From positions 1 through 64,000 of the forward strand of contig NZ_FNDC01000015.1 of NCBI RefSeq assembly GCF_900099655.1: a stretch of DNA of 64,000 nt, in the 5' to 3' direction. The notes below the pieces were generated by a model, which saw only the letters and a program-made list of their open reading frames with translations, did not search any database and was not told the origin of the DNA. This document shows positions 1 through 8,974 of this stretch, piece by piece. How positions within the stretch are numbered: position 1 is the first letter of the stretch; the number at the start of each line of letters is the position of its first letter. A program made the position numbers and the translations under genes. Origin of the DNA: Planococcus glaciei. Lineage in GTDB: Bacteria; Bacillota; Bacilli; Bacillales_A; Planococcaceae.

Positions 1-285
1 TTGGCGGATACGCCGAGCGTATTCAAAGACCTCGAATCGTGGATTCGAAGAAGGCTCCGCATGTGCATATGGAAAGATTGGAAGAAGCCGAGTACGAAAG
101 TGAGAAAACTCATCGGGTTGAGCATCCCGAAAGGGAAGGCTTATGAATGGGGCAACTCGCGAAAGAGCTACTGGCGAATTTCAAAAAGTCCCGTATTGCA
201 CAGAGCCCTCGGAAACTCCTACTGGAGTTCCCAAGGGCTCAAAAGTCTGGTTGCACGTTATGAAACTTTGCGTCATCCATCTTAA
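1..285 (+). CDS. ltrA: Group II intron reverse transcriptase/maturase, C-terminal fragment
   Basis: Open from the first base, this is the last ~94 residues of an intron-encoded protein. It carries the maturase-specific (GIIM) region typical of LtrA-like proteins: LESWIRRRLRMCIWKDWKK near residues 11-29, then segments matching the family pattern ...IPKGKAYEWGNSRKSYWRI... and ...LHRALGNSYW... around residues 42-75. The stop at 283-285 lies two bases before the domain V RNA element, the normal arrangement in bacterial group II introns. The protein would assist splicing and carry out target-primed reverse transcription. The reverse transcriptase domain itself is outside the window, so activity cannot be assessed. 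Confidence 0.85.
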   Translation: MADTPSVFKDLESWIRRRLRMCIWKDWKKPSTKVRKLIGLSIPKGKAYEWGNSRKSYWRISKSPVLHRALGNSYWSSQGLKSLVARYETLRHPS

Positions 286-287
286 TT

Positions 288-321
288 GAACCGCCGTATA
301 CCGAACGGTACGTACGGTGGT
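288..321 (+). ncRNA. Group II intron domain V
   Basis: A 34-nt hairpin with paired arms ACCGCCGTA / TACGGTGGT and an upper stem closed by a GAAC loop matches the size and shape of the catalytic domain V. It is followed at about 329-352 by a second hairpin (CGGGAG / CTCCC) that fits domain VI. Structure read by eye. Confidence 0.8.
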
Positions 322-491
322 GTGAGAGGTCGGGAGTTAATCGCTCCCTCCTACTCGATTAGGGTTTTTCAGTGGCCTCCTTTTCAGGGAAGCTGTTTTC
401 ATGCTTGAAATTATTTGTACCAAAATTTCCTGTCTGTTCAGCTTATTTCGTTGAAACGTTGAAAAGAACCTGCTTGTTCGCTGTCGCCTAT

Positions 492-841
492 TTATCCTTT
501 GTTTCTGCTGATTAGCCTGTCGATCAGCAAAGTCTCTGCCTGTGCCTTGGCAGCAGGGTCGTTTATGTTTTTGGTGATGTCCACCGATAGCAGAGTATTT
601 TGAATAGCAGCCAATCTTTTGTGCAGTTAGTTGCTCTTTCGGATGCTTTTATGATACATAACAAAATATACTGCACCGATGAGTAACAGGTGAACGGCAG
701 ATGCGTTCAAAAGAGCGGCCAAAGGCAGGCGCGGAATGCCGTATAAAAAGAAATATGTTCATGCACTGCTAATGCTGTGAACCCCCCAATCATTATCCTC
801 ATGCTCCAGGCGAGAAGGCGCTTTGCTTGTTTTTGGTTCAT
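492..841 (-). pseudogene. Frameshifted small membrane protein gene remnant
   Basis: Reading the minus strand from an ATG at 841-839 gives MNQKQAKRLLAWSMRIMIGG and a hydrophobic start of about 30 residues. One frame shift inside a short T-run (plus-strand positions about 748-756) restores a second hydrophobic stretch, LLNASAVHLLLIGAVYFVMY, ending KSIRKSN and a TAA stop. The same frame then continues past that stop as a plausible soluble tail (AAIQNTLLSVDITKNINDP...) to a TAA at 494-492. This looks like one small protein with two membrane segments, broken by a frameshift and an internal stop. The family is not recognised. A single-base sequencing error in the T-run could explain the shift but not the stop. 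Confidence 0.4.
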
Positions 842-890
842 CGTGTAAAAATTAGCAGTGTCAGCTGATTGTTTTTCCGCAGACTTCTGA

Positions 891-1124
891 AAGTTATCAG
901 CACGCGGGGAATGTGGAACTAGAGTAGCCGGTTTTCGGTTTTGTCCATTCCGGCCTCTTTATGCTCTGTTTGTTGATGGCATATTATTCATAGCAGCGGT
1001 TGTTGTCGCAGCCTTTGGCTGCTGGGGACTGGCCACGTTTTCTGGTATTTACTTTGGCTTTTTAACTGCCCCTTTCGCAGTTAGCTGGTGGAGGTGGTTT
1101 ATTTTGGATATAGAGCTTGAATAA
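891..1124 (+). pseudogene. Possible C-terminal remnant of a membrane protein
   Basis: An open stretch without a credible start or ribosome-binding site encodes a strongly hydrophobic segment (LFIAAVVVAAFGCWGLATF) followed by a Trp-rich end (VSWWRWFILDIELE) and TAA. Composition is that of a real membrane protein C-terminus rather than random sequence. Together with the neighbouring broken gene it suggests a decayed region next to the intron. No family assigned. Confidence 0.25.
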
Positions 1125-1429
1125 CGAACAGCAAGGAAAGGTAGATTGTAAAAAATTGAATTTAAATTATTAGAATTATCAGTTATTAATAGATTCTTAT
1201 ATGTTAAAATGAAAGGCACAATGGTGGACTATATTAAACACACTCATATACCTGGAAATAATGTGGATTTTTAGTTTTTATAGGAGTATTTAAAATCATT
1301 TAGAAAAAGAGGCGTATTGGAACTTTATTTAGTTCAAAAATAGTAATTAAAGATTAGGCTTAGCCTCTTTCGATAAGCAGGTTGTGCAGAAATATGTAAT
1401 ATGACGTCTTTATAATAAGGAGAACGCCA
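1125..1429. other. AT-rich intergenic region upstream of the polysaccharide cluster
   Basis: About 300 bases without a gene-like reading frame. Composition shifts here from moderate GC to markedly AT-rich, marking the left border of the exopolysaccharide cluster. The first flippase gene starts at 1430 behind the site AAGGAG (1418-1423). Its promoter probably lies in this stretch, but no single -35/-10 pair stands out clearly enough to call. Confidence 0.4.
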
Positions 1430-2905
1430 ATGGAGAAGCGAAACTCTTTAAAAGGCAAAGCGGTTGGAGGGGTATTTTGGAGCTTTGTTGACAAACTTGC
1501 AAACCAAGGCAGCCAGTTTCTGATTCAAATTATTTTGGCGAGGCTGTTGCTTCCGGAGCACTTTGGTTTGATTGGACTGATCCTGGTCTTTAATGCCATT
1601 TCTGCCGCGATTGTAGATAGCGGATTCAGCAATGCACTTATACGCGAAAAACAAGTGACGCAAAAAGATTATTCTACAGTTTTTTATTTTAATCTGATGA
1701 TTTCCATAATTATTTATGCTTTGCTTTACGCCTCGGCCCCGGTTCTTAGCAACTTTTTCAATGAGCCGGATTTTGTTTTTCTTTTAAGGGTACTGGCTTT
1801 GGGCATCGTCATCAATTCTTTTGGAATGGTCCCACGAGTCATGTTCGCCAGGGAAATCAACTTCAAGACCATGACCAAAGTTAATCTTACTACCAGCGTG
1901 ATATCAGGTATATCGGCAGTGTTGATGGCACTGAACGGCTTTGGTGTCTGGAGCTTAATTGCCCGCGTGCTGATAATGAATGTACTGCAATCAGTGCTTT
2001 CATTATGGGTAACCAAATGGTTGCCGTCAATTACATTTAGTCTGGCTTCTTTCCGGCGGTTATTCGGTTTCGGCTGGAAGCTGCTTGTTGCGGAACTGAT
2101 CAATGCGTTTTACCAGAACGTCTACACGCTTATCATTGGGAAGCAATTTTCTGCCGATCAATTAGGCTTTTATACGAATGCATACCGGTTCAGCAATATG
2201 GCTTCACAGACATTGACTGCTACCATTAGACGAGTGGCATATCCTATTCTCAGCAGTATTCAGGAAGAAGAAGACCGGCTTAAACAAGCCTATAGGAAAA
2301 TCATCAAAACAACCGCGTTTCTTATCTTTCCCATTATGATCGGGCTGGCAGCAGTTGGTGAGCCTCTTATAGAAATACTGCTTGGAAATCAATGGATGCC
2401 TATGTTGAGTTATTTTCAGCTCCTTTGTTTGGCGGGTATGCTGTTTCCAATTCAGGCAATCAATCTGAATGTTCTTCAAGTAAAAGGTAGGTCTGATTTG
2501 TTCTTACTGCTTGAAATAGCCAAAATTGTTGTGGCAGCCTTCTTTATTGTCCTCGCCATTTGGCTAGATACAGGAATTATCGGACTGGTTATCGTTACTG
2601 TATTGATGTCTTATATTGCTCTATTTATTAATACGTATTTTTCAGGTAGGGAAATCTCATATCCTGTTAGAGAACAAATAAAAGATTTATTTCCTATTTA
2701 TATTAGTTCGCTTGTAATGGGAGGAGTTGTCTTAACAGTCGGGGAAATAGTGCAGAGCGGAAATGTTATTCAGCTTGTCAGCCAATCAACTGCTGGAGTC
2801 CTTTTCTATATATTCATTTGTAAATGCCTGAAGATAAATGAGCTGAACGATATTTATCAATTGTTGATTCCGATAGTTAGAAAAATCAGGTTTTCTAAAA
2901 TATAA
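1430..2905 (+). CDS. Lipopolysaccharide/oligosaccharide flippase (Wzx/TuaB-like, MOP superfamily)
   Basis: A 491-residue polytopic membrane protein, the usual length for MOP-superfamily polysaccharide exporters. The start (SLKGKAVGGVFWSFVDKLA) followed by the segment ILARLLLPEHFGLIGLILVF is typical of the Wzx/TuaB branch, with about 12-14 hydrophobic segments to the C-terminus. It would flip undecaprenyl-linked repeat units or a related glycan across the membrane. AAGGAG lies at a good distance before ATG 1430. It is the first gene of the cluster, followed 85 bp later by a kinase-like gene. A second flippase sits at 12811, so the cluster may export two glycans or one flippase may be redundant. 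Substrate is not predictable. Confidence 0.85.
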   Translation: MEKRNSLKGKAVGGVFWSFVDKLANQGSQFLIQIILARLLLPEHFGLIGLILVFNAISAAIVDSGFSNALIREKQVTQKDYSTVFYFNLMISIIIYALLYASAPVLSNFFNEPDFVFLLRVLALGIVINSFGMVPRVMFAREINFKTMTKVNLTTSVISGISAVLMALNGFGVWSLIARVLIMNVLQSVLSLWVTKWLPSITFSLASFRRLFGFGWKLLVAELINAFYQNVYTLIIGKQFSADQLGFYTNAYRFSNMASQTLTATIRRVAYPILSSIQEEEDRLKQAYRKIIKTTAFLIFPIMIGLAAVGEPLIEILLGNQWMPMLSYFQLLCLAGMLFPIQAINLNVLQVKGRSDLFLLLEIAKIVVAAFFIVLAIWLDTGIIGLVIVTVLMSYIALFINTYFSGREISYPVREQIKDLFPIYISSLVMGGVVLTVGEIVQSGNVIQLVSQSTAGVLFYIFICKCLKINELNDIYQLLIPIVRKIRFSKI

Positions 2906-2990
2906 TGCCCATGAAAATCTTGGACTGCTCCTTCAAACAAACGCTTAAGCAGTCACTGAGATAACAAATAGGAGAGGAAGGCGGTGCTTT

Positions 2991-4103
2991 TTGATCATTA
3001 ATCATGAAAAGAAGCTGAAATTTTATTTCATGAAGAAAATCAGAGAAAAAGACTACTTAATTTCTGTGCTTGAAGACAATAAAAAATATTTAGTAAGCGG
3101 AACTTACAGGGTTAGTTGGACTGGCAAACGGAAAGTTTATTTGAAAAATAAAAATACTGCCCATTTCTTGCTAAAAAATAAACTGCAATCCAATAATTCG
3201 TTTCTATTTAAGATGAAATCGGTGATTGATGCCATTTCAGCAAGCCTTTCTACGATTACAATAACCAACGAGAAAGAGCAGAAGCTCGAAGGTGAACTCG
3301 TTATGATGACTTATAGCAGCAACGTTAAAATAATTGATTTTACTAAAAAAATCATTTTGAACAGAATGGAAGCTGCCCCCCTTACTTATGAACGAGTCAA
3401 ACAAGGATATCAAAGTTTAAACAAGCATTTTAAAATGACTATTATTGAATTTTTGGATGAGGAATTTATATATTACGAAAAATACCTTGAATTTATCCCC
3501 TACAACCTTTGGGAAGCACGCGACATAAAAGATTGCATCAATGAGATTTTCAATTCCTATATCCGCTATTTTGTCACAATCAAAAAAGGGGATATACCTA
3601 CTCATAATCCTGCCGCTTTATTCGAAGAAATAAAGGCAACGGACTATAAAAACCATAAAACAATTATTGCAGTGGAAGAATGGTTGGAAGAGTCCCCGGA
3701 GGAATTATTGTACCCAATTATAAGAGGGCACGGGGATATGAAATTCGAAAACATACTATTGGCGGAAAAGGAATTCTATTTTATTGATTTGGAGTTTTCC
3801 GCTGCCTACTTCTTTATTTATGACTTGATAAACTTAATCTTCAATGAAGCGATGAACGGTGACTTTTCCTATGTCCAGGCTTTCTTAGAAGGAGCGTACG
3901 ACGAAAAATACAAAAAACTATTTGAAGCTATGGGGCTAGAGTATGATAACAAAAAAAAGTTATACTATATTGCCGTTTACTTAGTTGATAGGATCATTCA
4001 CTATGATTTAAAAGTAGTGGTACATCGATTGGACTTGACGGATATGTTCAACAAATATTTTATGATCATGACTAAAATTGAAGAATTAGACAAGCAGGTA
4101 TAG
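2991..4103 (+). CDS. APH/choline-kinase-fold protein, putative glycan-cluster phosphotransferase
   Basis: A 370-residue protein whose C-terminal half shows the catalytic signature of the aminoglycoside phosphotransferase/choline kinase fold: IIRGHGDMKFENIL around residues 244-257 (H247, D249 and N254 of the catalytic loop) and FIDLEF with D266 as the metal-binding aspartate. Family members transfer ATP phosphate to small hydroxylated molecules. Inside an exopolysaccharide cluster it may phosphorylate a sugar or a polyol/amino-alcohol decoration (inference). The N-terminal half is poorly conserved in appearance. The start is uncertain: TTG 2991 follows GGAGAGGAAGG, and an internal ATG occurs 13 codons later. 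A 15-bp terminator follows the gene. Confidence 0.6.
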   Translation: MIINHEKKLKFYFMKKIREKDYLISVLEDNKKYLVSGTYRVSWTGKRKVYLKNKNTAHFLLKNKLQSNNSFLFKMKSVIDAISASLSTITITNEKEQKLEGELVMMTYSSNVKIIDFTKKIILNRMEAAPLTYERVKQGYQSLNKHFKMTIIEFLDEEFIYYEKYLEFIPYNLWEARDIKDCINEIFNSYIRYFVTIKKGDIPTHNPAALFEEIKATDYKNHKTIIAVEEWLEESPEELLYPIIRGHGDMKFENILLAEKEFYFIDLEFSAAYFFIYDLINLIFNEAMNGDFSYVQAFLEGAYDEKYKKLFEAMGLEYDNKKKLYYIAVYLVDRIIHYDLKVVVHRLDLTDMFNKYFMIMTKIEELDKQV

Positions 4104-4514
4104 AGGTGAATGCAAAAATTAAAAAGAATTTGTCTTGAGAATTAAACTTGTATATTACAAGACCGTTTTTATAAAGCTAAAGGACATTTAAAAGTATCAG
4201 TCAGATTCATTTACTTTCAAAGAAAAATGCTCTCCAATCTAATTGGAGAGCATTTTAAATGTTAAAAATAGTTCTAAATTACTATTTATAAAATACAAAA
4301 AACTTTTTTTAAAAATTTCATAGTGACTTAGGCGTATTGTAGTGATAGAATTGTAAAAAATAAATTATATTCTTAATATTCTGATAAATATATAAAATTT
4401 CCCTACCCCTGGTGTAGATCCAAAAAATCATAATCTTGAGAAGAGTTTAAGGTTAGTTGTGTGATAACAATTGAAAGGTAACATATAGAAAATCGGCTGA
4501 ATGGGGGAACCGGA
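4104..4514. other. Intergenic region with a strong terminator, otherwise empty
   Basis: About 410 AT-rich bases between the kinase-like gene and the GT2 gene. It holds one clear terminator hairpin (4224-4256) and probably a promoter for 4515. No coding sequence is visible on either strand beyond chance open frames. Confidence 0.5.
4224..4256 (+). terminator. Rho-independent terminator (bidirectional type)
   Basis: Perfect 15-bp inverted repeat AAAATGCTCTCCAAT / ATTGGAGAGCATTTT with a 3-nt loop. A- and T-runs on both sides mean it can work on either strand. It separates the first two cluster genes from the GT2 gene. Confidence 0.85.
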
Positions 4515-5603
4515 ATGGACAATAATAAGGGGCTCAGTGTCATCATCCCAATCTATAACGTAGAAAATTACTTGGAAGAATGTCTTGAATCTGTAATACA
4601 AAGCATGGGGGATTTGCCAAACATTCAAATCATCTTAGTTGATGACGATTCCCCTGACGGTTCTGGAAGAATTGCAAGAAAATATACAAAAAAGCATGCT
4701 AACTTTCAATATTTATTCAAAGAAAATGGTGGTATCTCGGAAGCGCGAAATTACGGCCTTCAATTTGTGAAATATGACTATGTCACTTTTATAGATAGTG
4801 ATGATTGGATTCGGCAAGCGTATTTCGAAAGAGTTATAGAGGCGATTCAAAAAAAGCCCGATCTGATCATCTTTAATTGGATGGATTACTTAGAAGGACA
4901 GGCTCCGCAAGTAGTAAAGGGAATAGAATTTGCGGAATTTCTTTGGACAGCCCAGCCAGGCGCTTGGAACAAAGTATATAATACCGTTCTATTCAAAAAC
5001 GTTTCATTTCCGAAAGGCCGTGTTTATGAAGACGTAGGAACAATTTACAAACTGCTCTATTCAACGAAAGATTATATCTACATCAATGAGGCTTTGTACA
5101 ATTACCGAAAAAATAGGAAAGGCAGCATTCTTTCAACTGTTTCATCGAATATCAACGATCTTTACGAAGCATTAGAAAGTACCTATCGCTTTTATCTTGA
5201 GCATAATGCGCTTACAAATGAAAATCGGCAAGGCTTATGTTATCAGTATGTCAAATTGCTTGGCTGGTCAAATATGTATCGGCAGCTCCGGTTTTTCAAA
5301 TACAACTTCTGGGGATTCCATCGGAAAATGAAAGCAACCCGCTGTTTGATATACACTCGTTTTCCAGAATGGAAAGACAATGAATTTTTACAATGGAATG
5401 CTCCTTTCTTTGAAAGAAGGCTCGGTCCGGACTACATTAAAAGGTTCGATGGGATAGGGAAGTCCTTTTTTTGGACATTTTATACGATTGCATACCTTGT
5501 CGTAAAAAATTGGAAGAATTATGTACAGGCCAATAAACTGCACTCAGGAAAAAACAAAGTTTTAAAAACGGAAAAAGAAGTCTTTGAATGGAAAAAGCAT
5601 TGA
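4515..5603 (+). CDS. Glycosyltransferase family 2
   Basis: A 362-residue GT-A fold enzyme. The N-terminus carries the GT2 hallmark LSVIIPIYNVENYLEECL (residues 7-24), the nucleotide-binding acidic patch LVDDDSPDGS (41-50), the NGGISEARN segment (71-79) and the metal-binding TFIDSDDW (91-98). It would add one sugar from a nucleotide-sugar donor to the growing lipid-linked oligosaccharide at the cytoplasmic membrane face. The C-terminal part resembles the accessory regions of EpsH/EpsJ-type enzymes. The start ATG 4515 is preceded by GGGGGAACC. Donor and acceptor cannot be read from sequence. Confidence 0.9.
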   Translation: MDNNKGLSVIIPIYNVENYLEECLESVIQSMGDLPNIQIILVDDDSPDGSGRIARKYTKKHANFQYLFKENGGISEARNYGLQFVKYDYVTFIDSDDWIRQAYFERVIEAIQKKPDLIIFNWMDYLEGQAPQVVKGIEFAEFLWTAQPGAWNKVYNTVLFKNVSFPKGRVYEDVGTIYKLLYSTKDYIYINEALYNYRKNRKGSILSTVSSNINDLYEALESTYRFYLEHNALTNENRQGLCYQYVKLLGWSNMYRQLRFFKYNFWGFHRKMKATRCLIYTRFPEWKDNEFLQWNAPFFERRLGPDYIKRFDGIGKSFFWTFYTIAYLVVKNWKNYVQANKLHSGKNKVLKTEKEVFEWKKH

Positions 5604-5670
5604 ATGGCTATAGTACAGTTCTAATGATGATGACAAAAGATAGCTTCGTGAAAGTGGACGGGAGGTCACC

Positions 5671-6792
5671 ATGCTTACTTATGTATTTGTTGGAAGTCTA
5701 CTTTATATATTATTTTTAATCAACCTGCCGCTACTCCCGAATAGAAGCTCAGGAATAACCCATGTAAAAGCGATGAGAGGCCTCCTTTTAATTCCGATAA
5801 TCGGCTATCTCATGTATTTAGCGATTTTCAGATCCTTAAATGTAGGAACCGATTATGAAATGTACTATAACTTTTACGTTAATGGAGAGTATACTGAGAA
5901 ATTCGATCTTTTTATTGTACTAATTTATGATTTCGCTCGGAATGAAGGAAACTTTCTCTTTTTTACTTTCATTATTACTAGTCTGTTTTTGCTTTTTAAT
6001 TTGTTAGCGATAAAAAAAATAACCTATAACTTTTTTGTGAGTTTCACAATTTTTGTTTTGTCTTTTTATTTTTTCTTTGTCTTTAATGGCATGAGACAAG
6101 CTGTGGCCATTGCTGTTGTATTCTCGGCTGTTTATTTCGTTCAAAAAGAACAAATGAGAATGAGGGACTTTTTGGCATTTATATTATTAATTTTTGTAGC
6201 GGCACAGTTCCACGTTAGCGCAATTTTTATGTTTCCATTACTTTTTTTAAGATTCTTCAAAGTAAATAGAGCAACTATAGTTATTGTATTTCTTCTTACA
6301 GTAATGGGGTATTTCACGCCGTTTATAAAAAATAATATCGGCTATAGTCTAGCGGTGATTGATTTCTATGCCCAAAAATATGAGAATGATTTGGATTTCT
6401 TTTTTTTAGTCAACAAAGAAAAGGGAATACTGCAATTTATGCCAGTGATTATCCAGTACTTATTTTTATATTATAGTTTTAATTTAAAAAAACCAGAAAG
6501 TGTTTACGAAAAGTTTCTCACAAGTTATTATTTGGCCTTTCTGTTTTTATACTCAGCCTCTGGGGTTGAAGCGGTTGACCGGATACAGTACTACTTTTAC
6601 CCTTCCATTATCCTTTTCTATGACTATCTAATCCATTCGATTTATACAACTAGAGAAATAGAACAAAGCGGTAAAAAAGTGAATATGAATAGGATGGTTG
6701 TATTAGCTAGCATATCTTTTTGGTTTCTATATTTCATTTTGAGAGTAAATCAAGGCATAGGAGGCATAAAACCATATAATTTTATGAGTTAG
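5671..6792 (+). CDS. EpsG/Wzy-like exopolysaccharide polymerase
   Basis: A 373-residue membrane protein with roughly ten hydrophobic segments. Two motifs of the EpsG family are visible: LNVGTDYEMYYNFY after the second membrane span (near residues 55-68), and the FNGMRQAVA segment around residues 130-140. EpsG-type proteins are thought to act as Wzy-like polymerases that join lipid-linked repeat units on the outer face of the membrane. Its place between glycosyltransferases and a Wzz-like gene supports this role. The start ATG 5671 follows GGGAGG. Codon use is AT-rich like the rest of the cluster. Confidence 0.8.
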   Translation: MLTYVFVGSLLYILFLINLPLLPNRSSGITHVKAMRGLLLIPIIGYLMYLAIFRSLNVGTDYEMYYNFYVNGEYTEKFDLFIVLIYDFARNEGNFLFFTFIITSLFLLFNLLAIKKITYNFFVSFTIFVLSFYFFFVFNGMRQAVAIAVVFSAVYFVQKEQMRMRDFLAFILLIFVAAQFHVSAIFMFPLLFLRFFKVNRATIVIVFLLTVMGYFTPFIKNNIGYSLAVIDFYAQKYENDLDFFFLVNKEKGILQFMPVIIQYLFLYYSFNLKKPESVYEKFLTSYYLAFLFLYSASGVEAVDRIQYYFYPSIILFYDYLIHSIYTTREIEQSGKKVNMNRMVVLASISFWFLYFILRVNQGIGGIKPYNFMS

Positions 6793-7069
6793 TGGAGAAC
6801 CTCCAAAAGTAAATTCAATAAATGAAGAGGTACAGACTTTTATAAATAATTACTAAAGTTTTAATAGTATGTAACATTAAAGGAATAAGTGGTAATTTTT
6901 CATGATATTGCCAAATTAAATATTGTGCAATTTGTATGATTATAGATAAGAAATAAAAGAGTTTATTTACTTGTGAATCTATAATCAGACCAGATTGGAA
7001 AGGACTTAGAGAGACTGTTTTGCTTTAAGAAGCAGGATGATTGCTAAAGAGACTTTGGAGGAGAGGCTT

Positions 7070-8161
7070 GTGAGAAATGTTTTATTAGTAGGAGAAGCTT
7101 ACGGCGGCGGAGTCAAAACTTATATTGACACCATTATGTTAAATCAGGAAAAAGAAATACCTATTTGTTTTCAAGCCCTTGTCAGCTCGAAGAGGCTAGA
7201 AAACAACGAAGGAATCGATCACTCTTATTTGATAGAAAATAATATGTCATTTGGAAAGTCTCCCTTTAAACTGATTAAGGCTTTACGGACACTTCATCAA
7301 GTAATAATTGAAAAGAAAATCGATATAGTCCATGCAAACAGTACATTTGCTGGAATATTGATATATTTATATTCTTTCTTGAATCGAAAACCATTTTACA
7401 TCTATAGCCCGCATGGCTATTATTCATTCAAAAGCATGAGAAAAGCAAAAAAAAAACTCGTCAGATTTGTGGAAAAACGAATTAATAAATCTTCGGATCT
7501 GATTATCCATGTATCAACTAGTGAAGAAAGAGAAGCAATCGAAAATAAGCTAACCAAAGCTGGTAAATCAACCGTTGTTTTAAACGGTTCAAAAGATCCG
7601 GAAGTAAAAGCCATCGGCCGAGTAAATGATGTTTTCACTATCGTCAACCTAGCCAGAGTGGATGATCCAAAAAACCCATTTGAATTTATTGAAATAGCCA
7701 GGAATATTCTAAACAAAGATATGAATGTCAATTTTATTTGGGCGGGCAATGGCAAGTATCTTGAAGAGGCTCGGAAAAAAGTAAAGGAATATGGATTAGC
7801 CGAAAAAGTAGAATTTATCGGATTTTCGAGTGAAAAGGAGAAAATCTTCCTGAAATCAGATTTATACCTTTCCACTTCCCAATATGAAGGGTTGCCTTTT
7901 GCTGTAGTTGAAGCCATGTCCTACAGACTGCCACTTCTTTTAAGTAATATTATTGGACACACAGACTTGGTGGTGGAGAAAGAAAATGGCCTCTTATTCA
8001 ATAACAAAGAAGACCATGCTATTTATGAGTTTGTAGAAAATCTTATTCAAAACCCGGAACAATGGGAGGTATTGTCTAACAATTCATATCGCATTTTCAA
8101 TGACCGCTTTAATATCAATCAGATGCTTAAAAAACTGATTACTATTTATCAAAGTGTTTAA
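7070..8161 (+). CDS. Glycosyltransferase family 4 (GT-B)
   Basis: A GT-B fold enzyme of about 363 residues. The N-terminal domain begins VRNVLLVGEAYGGGVKTYI, with the Gly-rich loop that binds the acceptor/phosphate. The C-terminal nucleotide-sugar domain has FTIVNLARVDDPKNP and the E-x7-E signature in YEGLPFAVVEAMS, as in EpsD/EpsF-type enzymes. GTG 7070 is chosen because GGAGGAG sits at 7057-7063. An upstream in-frame ATG at 7037 would add 11 residues but has a poorly spaced ribosome-binding site. It would add a sugar to the lipid-linked repeat unit. The 240-bp upstream gap is AT-rich and shows no other gene. Confidence 0.88.
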   Translation: MRNVLLVGEAYGGGVKTYIDTIMLNQEKEIPICFQALVSSKRLENNEGIDHSYLIENNMSFGKSPFKLIKALRTLHQVIIEKKIDIVHANSTFAGILIYLYSFLNRKPFYIYSPHGYYSFKSMRKAKKKLVRFVEKRINKSSDLIIHVSTSEEREAIENKLTKAGKSTVVLNGSKDPEVKAIGRVNDVFTIVNLARVDDPKNPFEFIEIARNILNKDMNVNFIWAGNGKYLEEARKKVKEYGLAEKVEFIGFSSEKEKIFLKSDLYLSTSQYEGLPFAVVEAMSYRLPLLLSNIIGHTDLVVEKENGLLFNNKEDHAIYEFVENLIQNPEQWEVLSNNSYRIFNDRFNINQMLKKLITIYQSV

Positions 8162-8239
8162 AGGAAAGTGCGTGCAATAGGGCAGATGAATAATGATTAT
8201 CAAAACTATTGAGTTTTGTAATTTAAAGGAGGTCGCAAA

Positions 8240-8968
8240 ATGGAGGATAGACTCGAGTTGCAAGAAGTTTTTAGTTTATTAAAAAAGCGAGCGGGGATGA
8301 TTTTATTAATAATATTGGCCGCGGCTGGTTTAGCGGCTGTATTTTCTTATTACGTCCTATCCCCAAAGTACGAAGCAACTACTCAAATTTTGGTCAGTCA
8401 AGGTGCAGAAGGGATCCAGGGATTGACTGAAAATGATGTGCAAGCAGATTTGCAGCTGGTAAACACCTACAGAGGGCTGATTGAAAGTCCGGTAATTATG
8501 GGGAAAGTGATAAAACAACTTAATCTAAGTACAACTGTCAATGATCTGAGAAAACAATTCACAATCAACTCAAGCGCAGAATCCCAACTTATTGAAATCG
8601 CTGTTGCCAATGAGAGCCAAAAAAGAGCCGTCGATATTGCCAATGCAACAGCTGTTATATTTCAGGGAGAAGTTAAGACTATAATGAATGCAAATAATGT
8701 AAAAATTTTGTTTCCAGCTGAAGTTATTGAAAATGCGGATCCGATTTCGCCAAGACCACTTTTCAACATGGCTATAGGCGCGGCTTTAGGCTTGATAATT
8801 GGCATAGGTTTAGCCTTCCTATTGTCTTATTTGGATACATCTATAAAGAATGAGAGAGATGTTGAGAAATATCTTAAAGTGCCAGTTTTAGCAGTGATGT
8901 CTCCAGCGCAGGAAAATTTAAAAGACAATGAATCGGCGAAAGTCGCGTTAGAGGAAAAGGAGGCTTGA
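8240..8968 (+). CDS. Wzz-like polysaccharide co-polymerase / BY-kinase activator
   Basis: A 242-residue protein with the Wzz layout: a short cytoplasmic start, a first membrane span at about residues 20-40, an external domain, the Pro-rich segment ADPISPRPLFN, and a second span near residues 173-195, then a cytoplasmic tail. In Firmicutes (CapA, TkmA/YwqC, EpsA) such proteins set chain length and activate a separate cytoplasmic tyrosine kinase through the C-terminal tail. The kinase gene follows after only 6 bp, consistent with a coupled pair. An AAAGGAGG site lies 5' of ATG 8240. Confidence 0.88.
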   Translation: MEDRLELQEVFSLLKKRAGMILLIILAAAGLAAVFSYYVLSPKYEATTQILVSQGAEGIQGLTENDVQADLQLVNTYRGLIESPVIMGKVIKQLNLSTTVNDLRKQFTINSSAESQLIEIAVANESQKRAVDIANATAVIFQGEVKTIMNANNVKILFPAEVIENADPISPRPLFNMAIGAALGLIIGIGLAFLLSYLDTSIKNERDVEKYLKVPVLAVMSPAQENLKDNESAKVALEEKEA

Positions 8969-8974
8969 TCCAGT

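Larger units (their letters stand above)
1..359 (+). mobile_element. Group II intron, 3' part (5' end outside window)
   Basis: The left edge of the window holds the last part of a group II intron: the end of its reverse transcriptase/maturase gene, then a 34-nt domain V helix and a domain VI hairpin ending near CTACTCGAT. Such introns are self-splicing retroelements that move by retrohoming. The 5' part of the intron lies outside the window, so whether it is complete cannot be judged. The exact 3' splice junction (about 359/360) is inferred from the usual intron end rather than from a known target sequence. Confidence 0.85.
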
